A stretch of 52,444 nt of DNA, taken from assembly GCA_026390935.1 (NCBI GenBank), contig JAPLEZ010000076.1, positions 1 to 52,444 of the forward strand, written 5' to 3'. This stretch comes from Bacteroidota bacterium (GTDB lineage: Bacteria > Bacteroidota > Bacteroidia > Flavobacteriales_C > GCA-002722245). A program made the position numbers and the translations under genes. The notes beneath the pieces were generated by a model that worked only from the letters and a program-made list of their open reading frames with translations, ran no database searches and was not told the DNA's origin. This document shows positions 16,762-27,034 of the stretch, piece by piece (positions within the stretch are counted from its first letter, which is position 1; the number at the start of each line of letters is the position of its first letter).

Positions 16762-18885
16762 ATGCTTAGCAAAAAAATTTCTACAAGCACTAACTTAAGT
16801 GAAAAGCAAGTAGCCAACGTCATTCAATTATTAGAAGCCGGCGGCACCATTCCCTTCATTGCCCGTTACCGCAAAGAAGCCACTGGCAGCTTAGACGAAG
16901 TGAAAATTGGAGAAATTAAAAAGCAGTACGACGATTTTATTGAACTCGACAAACGCAGAGCAAGCATCATAAAAATAATTGAGCAACAAGGTCAGCTCAA
17001 TCCCGAACTACAAAATCAGTTGAACAACTCGCATACTTTACAAGCGCTGGAAGACTTGTATTTACCCTACAAACAAAAAAGAAAAACTCGCGCCTCTACC
17101 GCTATTGAAAAAGGATTGGAACCTTTGGCCAAAATTATTTTTTCGCAAAACGAAAGAAATATTGAAGCGCTTGCAGCCACTTACATTATAAATGGTGTGA
17201 AAGATAGCGACGATGCTTTAGCCGGTGCGCGCGATATTATTGCCGAATGGGTGAATGAAAATGTTAGCGCAAGAAACACCGTTCGTAATTTGTTTGAGCG
17301 ACAAGCTGTGCTCTATTCTAAAGTGAAAAAGGGGAAAGAAATTGAAGCAATGAAATACCGCGACTACTTTTTCTTTAATGAAGAATTAAAAAAAATTCCG
17401 TCGCATCGCTTGCTGGCGATTCGTCGCGGACATGAAGAAGAGCTCTTAAAAGTGTACATCACCATCCCCGAAGAACCCGCCATTGAAGCCATCAACCGAC
17501 AGTTCATTAAAGGTAGTGGCGCTGCACAAAATCAGGTTTTATTGGCCATTGAAGATGCGTACAAAAGGTTGTTGTCGCCAAGCATGGAAAATGAATTTGA
17601 AAATCTTTCCAAAGAAAAAGCCGACAAAGAAGCAATACAAATTTTTAGCACCAACCTTCGTCAATTGTTGCTGAGTGCTCCTCTCGGACAAAAAAGAATT
17701 TTGGCCATTGATCCGGGAATGCGAACAGGTTGCAAAACAGTTATCCTAAATGAACTCGGCGATTTACTAGAAGATACTGTTATTTATCCGCTGCAAAAAA
17801 AACAGGAAAGTGAACAGACTTTAAAACATTTATTGAAGCAATTTGACATTGAAGCTGTAGCCATTGGCAACGGAACTGGTGGCCGTGAAACAGAAACTTT
17901 TGTGCGCGATGTAATTAAAAATCATAGCGAATTGAAAGCGGTGCTAGTGCACATGGTATCCGAACAAGGTGCCTCCATTTACTCAGCTTCTGATATTGCA
18001 AGAGAAGAATTTCCTAACAAAGACATTACAGTGCGTGGTGCAGTTTCTATCGGTCGCCGATTAAAAGATCCTTTGGCCGAGCTGGTGAAAATTGATCCGA
18101 AATCTATTGGCGTTGGACAATACCAGCACGATGTAAATGCAAAATTGCTCAAAGAATCTCTGGACCAAACCGTCATCTCTTGCGTAAATCAGGTGGGCGT
18201 TGAACTCAATACTGCCAGCAAACATTTACTGAGTTATGTTTCGGGATTGGGTCCGGTGCTGGCGCAAAACATCATTGACTATAGAAGCGAGAATGGAAAA
18301 TTCACCTCACGATCACAACTGAAAAAAGTACCCCGCTTAGGTGAAAAAGCTTTTGAACAAGCAGCAGGATTCTTGCGCATTCATGGCGCAAAAAATCCAT
18401 TAGACAATTCGGGAGTGCATCCCGAAACTTATGCTATTGTGGAACAAATGGCAAAAGATTCAAAAGTAAGTGTGCATGATTTAATTGCCAATACTGAGTT
18501 GCGAAAGGGAATTGATTTGCAAAAATACAGCAATGAACAAATTGGACTACCCACCTTAACCGACATCATCAACGAACTAGCAAAACCCGGCAGAGATCCG
18601 CGCGAAACATTAGAAGCCTTTTCTTTTGGCAATGTAAATAGCATTGATGATTTGCACGAAGGAATGACTTTGCCCGGGATTGTTACCAATATCACCGCCT
18701 TCGGCTGCTTTGTAGATATAGGCGTGCATCAGGACGGATTGGTCCACATTTCCCAGATGACGGACAAGTTTATTAAGAGTCCGAACGACGTAGTAAAGCT
18801 CAACCAACACATCAACGTTAAAGTCACAGAAGTCGACAAAGCCCGAAAACGCATTGGATTGAGCATGAAGGGCATTACACAATAA
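16762..18885 (+). CDS. tex: Tex family RNA-binding transcription accessory protein
   Basis: A 707-aa cytoplasmic protein of the Tex/YhgF family. The N-terminal helical part has the typical GGTIPFIARYRKEATGSLDE segment (residues 27-46). A YqgF/RNase H-like domain begins at about 313 (ILAIDPGMRTGCK). Helix-hairpin-helix motifs follow (YVSGLGPVLAQNI and VPRLGEKAFEQAAGF, about 490-540), and an S1 RNA-binding domain ends the protein (about 632-705, PGIVTNITAFGCFVDIG). Tex proteins bind nucleic acid and influence transcription and stress survival. Their exact role is not settled. Length and domain order are normal, and the gene stands alone. Confidence 0.94.
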   Translation: MLSKKISTSTNLSEKQVANVIQLLEAGGTIPFIARYRKEATGSLDEVKIGEIKKQYDDFIELDKRRASIIKIIEQQGQLNPELQNQLNNSHTLQALEDLYLPYKQKRKTRASTAIEKGLEPLAKIIFSQNERNIEALAATYIINGVKDSDDALAGARDIIAEWVNENVSARNTVRNLFERQAVLYSKVKKGKEIEAMKYRDYFFFNEELKKIPSHRLLAIRRGHEEELLKVYITIPEEPAIEAINRQFIKGSGAAQNQVLLAIEDAYKRLLSPSMENEFENLSKEKADKEAIQIFSTNLRQLLLSAPLGQKRILAIDPGMRTGCKTVILNELGDLLEDTVIYPLQKKQESEQTLKHLLKQFDIEAVAIGNGTGGRETETFVRDVIKNHSELKAVLVHMVSEQGASIYSASDIAREEFPNKDITVRGAVSIGRRLKDPLAELVKIDPKSIGVGQYQHDVNAKLLKESLDQTVISCVNQVGVELNTASKHLLSYVSGLGPVLAQNIIDYRSENGKFTSRSQLKKVPRLGEKAFEQAAGFLRIHGAKNPLDNSGVHPETYAIVEQMAKDSKVSVHDLIANTELRKGIDLQKYSNEQIGLPTLTDIINELAKPGRDPRETLEAFSFGNVNSIDDLHEGMTLPGIVTNITAFGCFVDIGVHQDGLVHISQMTDKFIKSPNDVVKLNQHINVKVTEVDKARKRIGLSMKGITQ

Positions 18886-19094
18886 TATTCAATGCAACTT
18901 TTTCCTAACGATAACTGTATTAAGACAAAATTAATCGTTCTTATTGGGTTGTTCAACGGAGTGTCTTGCGGATTTAAAAATGAATGTAGTTGTGTTACAT
19001 CATTCAAATAATTAAATTGCATCTCTAATTACTTTGAACGAGTCGTTTATTTCAAGCATAACTTTTTGGGGGGTTATCAATTGAGGAAATTTCT

Positions 19095-20153
19095 ATGATC
19101 AGAGTACTATATAGTATATTGTTTTTTTGTGTTTTTCTTTCCGTGCGGAGCTATGGCCAAACGGATAAGGAGTTTTGGTTTGTAGCTCCCGAAATTTCAA
19201 ACACTCACGTTGACCGTCCAATTTACTTGAGGATTTCAGCTGGCGCCAATGACGCCGTTGTTACTATTGAGCAACCTGCCAACGTAGCCCTATTTAATAG
19301 CGGCGTACCAATGGTTATTAATGTCCCTGCAAACACCACGTACTCGCAAGATTTAACCCCATGGATAAATCAAATTGAGAGCGGACAACCAACACCCGAT
19401 GTTATTGAAAACAAAGGTTTACATATTACCTCTACCGAAGACATCACCGTTTACTATGAAGTTTTAGGAACGACTGGCGGAGGTGTGGTGCAAAACTCCG
19501 ATATTTTTGCGCTGAAAGGAGCCAATGCCTTGGGCACTACTTTTTTCACTCCATTCCAAAATTTATTAGACAGCCCCGACAATGCCTATGGGAGTATCAC
19601 AGCCTATTCTGCATTTGACATTGTAGCCGTATACGACAATACTACCATTACCATAACCCCTACGCAAAATGTGGTGGGCCATGCCGCTGGCGTTCCGTAC
19701 ACCATTACATTAAACAGTGGTCAAACATACTCAGGCAGAGCCGCTGGCTTTTTAGCAGCCGAACATCTTAGTGGTACAAAAATAACTTCCAACAAGGCCA
19801 TTGCTGTTACAATAAAAGATGACTCCGTGCGTCAAAACTGGGCTTTAGATTTAGTTGGTGATCAGCTAGTGCCAGTGAGTGTTTTGGGTTCCGATTATAT
19901 AGTTGTTAAAGGAGCGGTGAATGGGAACAATGATGCCGGACTTTATGGAAACAGCAATCCTAATCCAAGTTTTGGTGATAGAGCGGTAATTTGCGCAACG
20001 CAAAATGGGACAACAGTCACCATAGGCGGAGTAATGCAAACAACGCTCTCGGCGGGGCAAACCTACAATTACCAAGTCACTTTACCTGCTGAATACATTT
20101 CCTTATCTCATCCTGCTTACGTATATCCGTATCGGGTTTTGGAGATGAATTAG
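19095..20153 (+). CDS. Piece 1 of the giant adhesin: signal peptide and IgGFc-binding-like domain
   Basis: A 352-aa frame starting from an ATG. Residues 1-21 are a signal peptide ending SYGQ, and the mature part opens TDKEFWFVAPE. This and phrases such as VYYEVLG, GANALGTTFFTPFQ, SDYIVVKG and DRAVICATQNGTTVTI resemble the N-terminal region of bacterial proteins with the IgGFc-binding fold. The last 8 residues are out of frame: just after AYVY the correct continuation VSGFGDELGG is one base away. The stop at 20153 is therefore produced by the frameshift. Confidence 0.75.
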   Translation: MIRVLYSILFFCVFLSVRSYGQTDKEFWFVAPEISNTHVDRPIYLRISAGANDAVVTIEQPANVALFNSGVPMVINVPANTTYSQDLTPWINQIESGQPTPDVIENKGLHITSTEDITVYYEVLGTTGGGVVQNSDIFALKGANALGTTFFTPFQNLLDSPDNAYGSITAYSAFDIVAVYDNTTITITPTQNVVGHAAGVPYTITLNSGQTYSGRAAGFLAAEHLSGTKITSNKAIAVTIKDDSVRQNWALDLVGDQLVPVSVLGSDYIVVKGAVNGNNDAGLYGNSNPNPSFGDRAVICATQNGTTVTIGGVMQTTLSAGQTYNYQVTLPAEYISLSHPAYVYPYRVLEMN

Positions 20154-23100
20154 GTGGTGCGCTCCTTCCTCCTATTGTTTGTACAGGCTCTCGTCAGGCT
20201 AGTGTTTTTAGGGACACCAATGAACCTTTCTACATTAATATATTGGTAAAAAATGGCGGACAAGGAAATTTCAGTCTAAAAAATAACATCACAGGAATCA
20301 CTTCTTCTATTCCTTCCGGATCATTTACAGTGGTGCCCAATACTCCCGTTGCTGGTGATTGGTATACAGCAAGTATTTTATACAACACTACCGACTTCCC
20401 TGCAGGAAGCAGCGGATTGGTCACCAACAGCACCAATGATTTCCATTGCGGAATCATCAATGGAGAAGCAACAGGAGCCGGTTGCCGTTATGGCTATTTT
20501 TCTGATTTCGCATATGTAACAGGTGGTACAGCCAGCGCGAACTCCACTCCTATTTGCTACAATAGCACTGCTACTTTGGTAGTAACTGGTAGCGCCGGAA
20601 ATATTCAATGGCAAAAATCAGCGAATGGTGTTTCAGGATGGGCGAATGTGGTTGGCGGCAGCGGTGCAACTACCGCAACTTATACCACTCCAGCTCAAAC
20701 CTCTACTGCTTATTATCGCGCGGTTTTAACCAAAGGAACTTGTATTTCTGCCTACTCTACAGTAGCTACGGTAACCGTTAATCCGCAAACGGTGGTGGGT
20801 GCTGTAAGCAGCGACGACGTAGTTTGTTCGGGAAGCAACTCAGGAACGCTGACTTTAGCGGGACACACAGGAAGTGTAGTCCGCTGGGAAAGATCAACCA
20901 ATAACTTTGCAACCACTACTACCATTGCAAACGTTACTACTTCACTAACCTATACAAACATTACCGCTACAACCAAATATAGAGCTGTAGTAAAATCGGG
21001 AGTATGTGCTGCTGGAAACTCAAGCAGCGCCACCATCACCGTTGATCCGGTTTCAGTGGGAGGAACAGTTAGTTCAAGCGCTACCGTATGTTCGGGCTCA
21101 AACACAGGAACTTTAACCTTAGCAGGACATACAGGCGATGTAATTCGCTGGGAAAGATCTACCAATAATTTTGTGACCACCACTTCTATTGCCAATGTTA
21201 CTACTTCACTCACTTACACCAACATCGTTGCAACAACTAAGTACAGAGCAGTGGTGCAATCGGGAACTTGCGCCGCAGCAAATTCAGCAAGTGCAACCAT
21301 CACTATTGATCCGGTGACAGTAGCAGGAACAGTAAGTTCAAGCGATACCGTTTGTTCGGGATCAAATTCCGGCACGTTAACCTTGGCGGGGAATACAGGA
21401 AGTGTTTTACGTTGGGAAAGTTCAACCAACAATTTTGCTACTTCAACTGTTATTGCAAATGTCACCACTTCTCAATCTTATACCAACGTTGCCACCACTA
21501 CTAAATACAGGGCAGTGGTACAATCGGGAACCTGCAGCGCAGCTAACTCCGCAAGCGCCACCATCACTGTTGATCCGGTGACAGTAGCAGGAACAGTTTC
21601 TTCCAGCGCAACGGTTTGTTCGGGATCCAATTCGGGAACATTAACTCTGGCGGGACATACAGGAAGCGTGGTGCGTTGGGAAAGATCAACCGACAATTTT
21701 GTGACTACTACAACCATTGCGAATGTCACCACGTCACAAACATACACCAACATTGCAGCCACTGCTAAATACAGAGCGGTGGTGAAATCGGGAACTTGTT
21801 CATCTGCCAATTCCACTGCCGCCACTATCACCGTTGATCCGGTGACGGTAGCAGGAACAGTTAGCACCAGCGATACCGTTTGTTCGGGATCAAACTCTGG
21901 GACTTTAACCTTAGCAGGACATACCGGTAGCGTAGTGCGTTGGGAAAGTTCAACCAACAATTTTGTATCCACCACCACTATCGCCAACGTTACTACTTCT
22001 CAAACCTATACCAACATTGCTGCTACAACTAAATACAGAGCAGTGGTAAAATCAGGGACTTGTTCGTCGGCCAATTCAACTGCCGCCACTATCACGATCG
22101 ATCCGGTGACAGTAGCAGGAACAGTAAGTTCAAGCGACACCGTTTGTTCGAGAAGCAATTCAGGAACTCTAACATTATCGGGTAACACTGGAAGTGTTGT
22201 TCGTTGGGAACGTTCAACCAACAATTTTGCAACTACTACAACAATTGCGAATGTTACCACTTCTCAAACCTATACCAACATTGCTGCTACTACCAAATAT
22301 AGAGCTGTTGTAAAATCAGGAACCTGCTCTGCAGCCAACTCAACTGCCGCCACTATCACCGTTGATCCGGTAACAGTTGCAGGAACAGTAAGTGCAAGCG
22401 ATACCGTTTGTTCGGGATCAAACTCTGGGACTTTAACTTTAGCAGGACATACCGGTAGCGTAGTGCGTTGGGAAAGATCAACCAACAATTTTGTATCCAC
22501 CACCACTATCGCCAACGTTACTACTTCACAAACCTATACCAACATTGCTGCAACTACTAAATACAGAGCGGTTGTAAAATCAGGAACCTGTTCGTCGGCC
22601 AATTCAACTGCCGCTACCATCACCGTTGATCCGGTAACAGTTGCAGGAACTGTTTCTTCTGATGCTACTGTTTGTTCGGGATCAAATTCAGGAACTTTGA
22701 CCTTGGCGGGTAACACTGGAAGTGTTGTGCGTTGGGAAAGATCTACAGATAATTTTGTAACCACAACTACAATAGCCAACGTTACTACATCTCAAACCTA
22801 TACCAACATTACTGCTACCACTAAATACAGAGCAGTGGTAAAATCGGGTACCTGTTCTTCGGCCAATTCAACTGCCGCCACTATCACCATCGATCCGGTA
22901 ACAGTTGCAGGAACAGTTTCTTCCGACGCTACGGTTTGTTCAGGATCAAATTCGGGAACTTTAACACTCGCAGGTTATACAGGAAGCATAGTTCGCTGGG
23001 AAAGTTCAACCAACAATTTTGTGGCTACCACCACCATCGCCAACGTTACCGCTTCTCAAACCTATACCAACATTGCTGCAACTACTAAGTACAGAGCTGT

Positions 23101-26100
23101 AGTAAAATCGGGAACCTGTTCTTCTGCTAATTCTGCAAGTGCCACCATTACTATAGATGCACCTACTGTTGCAGGTACGGTTTCTGCGAATGCAACAGTT
23201 TGCTCGGGTAGCAATTCGGGAACTTTGACTTTAGCGGGTAAAACAGGAAGTGTTGTGCGTTGGGAAAGTTCAACCGATAATTTTGTGACTACTACTTCAA
23301 TTGCAAACGTTACAACATCACAAACCTATACCAACGTTGCCGCTGCAACTAAGTACCGAGCAGTGGTGAAATCAGGAACCTGTGCTTCAGCCAATTCAAC
23401 AAGTGCAACTATTTCTGTTGATGCCCCAACTGATGCGGGAACTGTTAGTTCTGATGCTACGGTTTGCTCTGGAAGCAATTCGGGAACTTTGACCTTAGCA
23501 GGTTATACTGGAAGCATAGTTCGCTGGGAAAGTTCAACCAATAATTTTGTAGCTACCACCACTATCGCCAATGTTACTGCTTCTCAAACCTACACCAACA
23601 TTGCTGCAACTACTAAATATAGAGCAGTGGTGAAGTCGGGAACTTGTTCTTCGGCCAATTCAACAAGTGCAACTATCACCATTGATCCAGTTTCTGTTGG
23701 TGGCACAGTTTCTTCAGATGCAACGGTTTGCTCGGGAGCAAACTCGGGGACATTAACATTGGCTGGTCATACCGGAAATGTTTTGCGTTGGGAAAGTTCA
23801 ACTAATAACTTCGCTACTGCAACAACAATAGCCAATGTAACAACTTCACAAAACTACACCAATCTTGTCACAGCAACTAAGTACAGAGCAGTAGTTCAAT
23901 CGGGAACTTGCGCCGCAGCAAATTCTGTGAGCTCATCTATCACATTAGATGTTCCAACAGTAGCTGGATCAGTGACATCAGATGCTACTGTTTGCGCCGG
24001 AGGAAATTCGGGAACACTCACTTTAGCAGGACATACTGGAAGCATTGTGCGTTGGGAAAGTTCAACAGATAATTTTGCCACCACCACCAACATTGTCAAT
24101 ACAACAACAACGCAAAATTATTTGAATCTATTGGTGACTACTAAATATAGAGCAGTGGTACAATCGGGAACATGCTCTTCAGCGAATTCTGCCAGCGCAA
24201 CCATCACCATCGGTAATATCACTGTGGGCGGAACGGTGAGCAGCGACGCTACAGTTTGTTCGGGATCCAACTCGGGTACTTTAACCTTAGCCGGACATAC
24301 AGGAAGTGTATTGCAATGGGAAAGTTCGGTGGATAATTTTGTAACGCCTGTTGTTATAGCCAATGCTACTACATCACAAAACTATTTAAACTTAGTGGCT
24401 ACTACAAAATACCTTGCGCTGGTGAAATCGGGAACCTGTACTTCTGCCTACTCAAGCGAAGTTGAAATTACAGTAGGAGCGGTTTCCGACGGTGGTTCAG
24501 TGAATAGCGATGTTGCTGTTTGTTCAGGAGTCAATTCGGGTACCTTAACATTGGTAAGCTACAGCGGAAGTATTTTAAACTGGGAAAGTTCAACCGATAA
24601 TTTTGCCACCAGCACAAACATTGTCAATACTACAGCAACTCAAACATACACCAATCTTGCAGTGGCCACTAAATACAGAGCCGTGGTGCAATCGGGAATT
24701 TGTGCGCCAGCAAATTCTGTCGCAGCTAGCATCACCATCGATCCTACCACTGTAGCGGGAACAGTATCATCCGATGCTACAGTTTGTTCTGGAAGCAATT
24801 CAGGAACATTAACTCTAGCAGGAAATACAGGAAGTGTTGTACGCTGGGAAAGTTCTACCGATAACTTCGCAACCATCAATAGCATTGCAAACGTCACTGC
24901 GTCACAAACCTACAACAACCTCATTGCTGCAACAAAGTACAGAGCCATTGTTCAATCGGGAACCTGTTCCTCAGCAAACACAAATGAAGTTACCATTTCT
25001 ACCGACGCCCCCACCCTTGCCGGAACAGTAAATTCAGATGCTACAGTTTGTGCTGGTGCCAATTCGGGAACCTTAACTTTATCGGGATATACAGGAAGTA
25101 TTTTGAATTGGGAAAGTTCAACTGATAATTTTGCCACCACCACGAATATTGCTAATGTAAGCAACACTCAAAATTATTTGAATTTACTCAGCTCCACAAA
25201 ATACCGAGCAGTGGTGCAATCGGGAACTTGTGCTGTAGCGAATTCAACAAGTGCAACAATTACCATCGATATTCCTACTGTGGGCGGCACCATCAATTCC
25301 GACACTTCAGTATGTTCTGGCGCTCATTCTGCAACACTTAATTTAGTGGGTTATACCGGAACTATTGACCATTGGGAAAGTTCAAGCGATAATTTTGCCA
25401 CCATCAATACCATTGCCAACACTAGCGCTTCACAAAGTTATACCAACCTCACCAGCACCACAAAATACCATGCGGTAATCACATCAGGTGTTTGTCCTTC
25501 TGCTAATTCAGCCGATGCTACTATTTCAATAGATGCTACAACAGTAGCTGGTACGGTGAGTTCCGACAGTACCGTTTGTGCTGGTTCAAATTCGGGAACC
25601 TTGAATTTAAGTGGGCACACTGGAAGTATCGTGCGCTGGGAAAGTTCAACCGATAATTTTGTGTCAACAACAACCATTGCCAACGTAACGGCCACACAAC
25701 TTTATAATAACATTGATAGCACCACCAGATACAGAGCAGTGGTAAAATCGGGAACGTGCGCCGCAGTTAATTCAACAGCCGCCTTAATTACTACCGATGC
25801 TCCAACGGTTGCTGGAACCTTGAGTTCCGACACTACAGTTTGCTATGGAGCAAATTCAGGAACATTAAATTTAGTGGGTACAACAGGAAGCATCGTTCGT
25901 TGGGAAAGTTCAACCGATAATTTTGTTAGCGCTGTAAATATTTCCAATGTTGCTTCCTCCTACTCTTACACCAATAATACTGCAACAACAAAATACAGAG
26001 TGGTGGTACAATCGGGAACTTGTTCAGCCAGCAACTCCAATACTGCAACGGTAACAATTGATCCTACAACATTGGGAGGCTCAGTGGACACCAACACAAC

Positions 26101-27034
26101 GGTTTGTTTCTTCTTCAATTCTGGAACATTAAATTTATCCGGACAAACAGGATCAATAGTCGGCTGGGAAAGTTCTACCGATAATTTTGCAACAACAAGC
26201 AACATTGCAAATACAAGCTCAACAAATAATTATACTGCGTTAACAGCCACCACAAAATTCCGCGCAGTTATTAAATCGGGGGTTTGTCCAATTGATTATT
26301 CCACAGCCGCTACTATTACTACAGATGCTCCAACAGTTGCAGGAACGGTGAGTTCCGACAGTACCGTTTGTTCGGGCTCAAATTCGGGAACATTAAATTT
26401 AAGTGGATACACTGGAAGTATTGTGCGCTGGGAAAGTTCAAGCGATAATTTTGTATCAACAACAACTATTGCAAACACAACGACTGCGCAACTTTATAAC
26501 AATTTAATTAGCGCAACGAAATACAGAGCGGTGGTGAAATCGGGAACTTGTGCCGAAGCAAATTCAACAGCCGCTTTAATCTCTATTGATGTTCCAACAG
26601 TTGCAGGAACTTTGAGTTCCGACACTACTGTTTGCTCGGGAGCAAATTCAGGAGTATTAAATTTAGTGGGCAATACAGGAAGCGTTGTTCGCTGGGAAAG
26701 TTCTAACGATAACTTCTCAACTGTTACCAATATTTCCACAGTTGATTCCTCATACTCGTATACCAACAACACCGAAACAACTAAATACAGAGTGGTGGTG
26801 CAATCGGGAACCTGCCCAGCCAGCAATTCCAATGCTGCAACTGTAACGATTGATCCTACAACCTTGGGAGGAAGTGTTGGGATAAACGCAACGGTTTGTT
26901 ATTTCTCCAATTCAGGAACTTTAAATTTATCGGGACAACGAGGATCAATATTGGGTTGGGAAAGTTCTACCGATGATTTTGCAACGACAACTCCTATTGC
27001 AAATACAAGTTCAACAAATATTTTTCAGCGTTGA
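20129..27034 (+). CDS. Piece 2 of the giant adhesin: end of head domain, one divergent and 24 regular Ig-like repeats
   Basis: The frame is open from 20129 (VSGFGDELGG) with no good start; a TTG at 20243 is only a formal start. Residues to about 20520 finish the head domain (PPIVCTGS, NEPFYINILV). A divergent Ig-like repeat follows (about 20536-20797, PICYNSTATLVV), then 88-aa repeats 1-24. Each repeat has a cysteine near position 10 (TVCSG), a tryptophan near 30 (VRWES), a tyrosine near 61 (KYRAVV) and a cysteine near 70 (SGTC). This is an Ig-fold pattern with a likely internal disulfide. The frame breaks within repeat 24 after NTSSTN, giving the false end IFQR. Confidence 0.8.
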   Translation, partial: VSGFGDELGGALLPPIVCTGSRQASVFRDTNEPFYINILVKNGGQGNFSLKNNITGITSSIPSGSFTVVPNTPVAGDWYTASILYNTTDFPAGSSGLVTNSTNDFHCGIINGEATGAGCRYGYFSDFAYVTGGTASANSTPICYNSTATLVVTGSAGNIQWQKSANGVSGWANVVGGSGATTATYTTPAQTSTAYYRAVLTKGTCISAYSTVATVTVNPQTVVGAVSSDDVVCSGSNSGTLTLAGHTGSVVRWERSTNNFATTTTIANVTTSLTYTNITATTKYRAVVKSGVCAAGNSSSATITVDPVSVGGTVSSSATVCSGSNTGTLTLAGHTGDVIRWERSTNNFVTTTSIANVTTSLTYTNIVATTKYRAVVQSGTCAAANSASATITIDPVTVAGTVSSSDTVCSGSNSGTLTLAGNTGSVLRWESSTNNFATSTVIANVTTSQSYTNVATTTKYRAVVQSGTCSAANSASATITVDPVTVAGTVSSSATVCSGSNSGTLTLAGHTGSVVRWERSTDNFVTTTTIANVTTSQTYTNIAATAKYRAVVKSGTCSSANSTAATITVDPVTVAGTVSTSDTVCSGSNSGTLTLAGHTGSVVRWESSTNNFVSTTTIANVTTSQTYTNIAATTKYRAVVKSGTCSSANSTAATITIDPVTVAGTVSSSDTVCSRSNSGTLTLSGNTGSVVRWERSTNNFATTTTIANVTTSQTYTNIAATTKYRAVVKSGTCSAANSTAATITVDPVTVAGTVSASDTVCSGSNSGTLTLAGHTGSVVRWERSTNNFVSTTTIANVTTSQTYTNIAATTKYRAVVKSGTCSSANSTAATITVDPVTVAGTVSSDATVCSGSNSGTLTLAGNTGSVVRWERSTDNFVTTTTIANVTTSQTYTNITATTKYRAVVKSGTCSSANSTAATITIDPVTVAGTVSSDATVCSGSNSGTLTLAGYTGSIVRWESSTNNFVATTTIANVTASQTYTNIAATTKYRAVVKSGTCSSANSASATITIDAPTVAGTVSANATVCSGSNSGTLTLAGKTGSVVRWESSTDNFVTTTSIANVTTSQTYTNVAAATKYRAVVKSGTCASANSTSATISVDAPTDAGTVSSDATVCSGSNSGTLTLAGYTGSIVRWESSTNNFVATTTIANVTASQTYTNIAATTKYRAVVKSGTCSSANSTSATITIDPVSVGGTVSSDATVCSGANSGTLTLAGHTGNVLRWESSTNNFATATTIANVTTSQNYTNLVTATKYRAVVQSGTCAAANSVSSSITLDVPTVAGSVTSDATVCAGGNSGTLTLAGHTGSIVRWESSTDNFATTTNIVNTTTTQNYLNLLVTTKYRAVVQSGTCSSANSASATITIGNITVGGTVSSDATVCSGSNSGTLTLAGHTGSVLQWESSVDNFVTPVVIANATTSQNYLNLVATTKYLALVKSGTCTSAYSSEVEITVGAVSDGGSVNSDVAVCSGVNSGTLTLVSYSGSILNWESSTDNFATSTNIVNTTATQTYTNLAVATKYRAVVQSGICAPANSVAASITIDPTTVAGTVSSDATVCSGSNSGTLTLAGNTGSVVRWESSTDNFATINSIANVTASQTYNNLIAATKYRAIVQSGTCSSANTNEVTISTDAPTLAGTVNSDATVCAGANSGTLTLSGYTGSILNWESSTDNFATTTNIANVSNTQNYLNLLSSTKYRAVVQSGTCAVANSTSATITIDIPTVGGTINSDTSVCSGAHSATLNLVGYTGTIDHWESSSDNFATINTIANTSASQSYTNLTSTTKYHAVITSGVCPSANSADATISIDATTVAGTVSSDSTVCAGSNSGTLNLSGHTGSIVRWESSTDNFVSTTTIANVTATQLYNNIDSTTRYRAVVKSGTCAAVNSTAALITTDAPTVAGTLSSDTTVCYGANSGTLNLVGTTGSIVRWESSTDNFVSAVNISNVASSYSYTNNTATTKYRVVVQSGTCSASNSNTATVTIDPTTLGGSVDTNTTVCFFFNSGTLNLSGQTGSIVGWESSTDNFATTSNIANTSSTNNYTALTATTKFRAVIKSGVCPIDYSTAATITTDAPTVAGTVSSDSTVCSGSNSGTLNLSGYTGSIVRWESSSDNFVSTTTIANTTTAQLYNNLISATKYRAVVKSGTCAEANSTAALISIDVPTVAGTLSSDTTVCSGANSGVLNLVGNTGSVVRWESSNDNFSTVTNISTVDSSYSYTNNTETTKYRVVVQSGTCPASNSNAATVTIDPTTLGGSVGINATVCYFSNSGTLNLSGQRGSILGWESSTDDFATTTPIANTSSTNIFQR

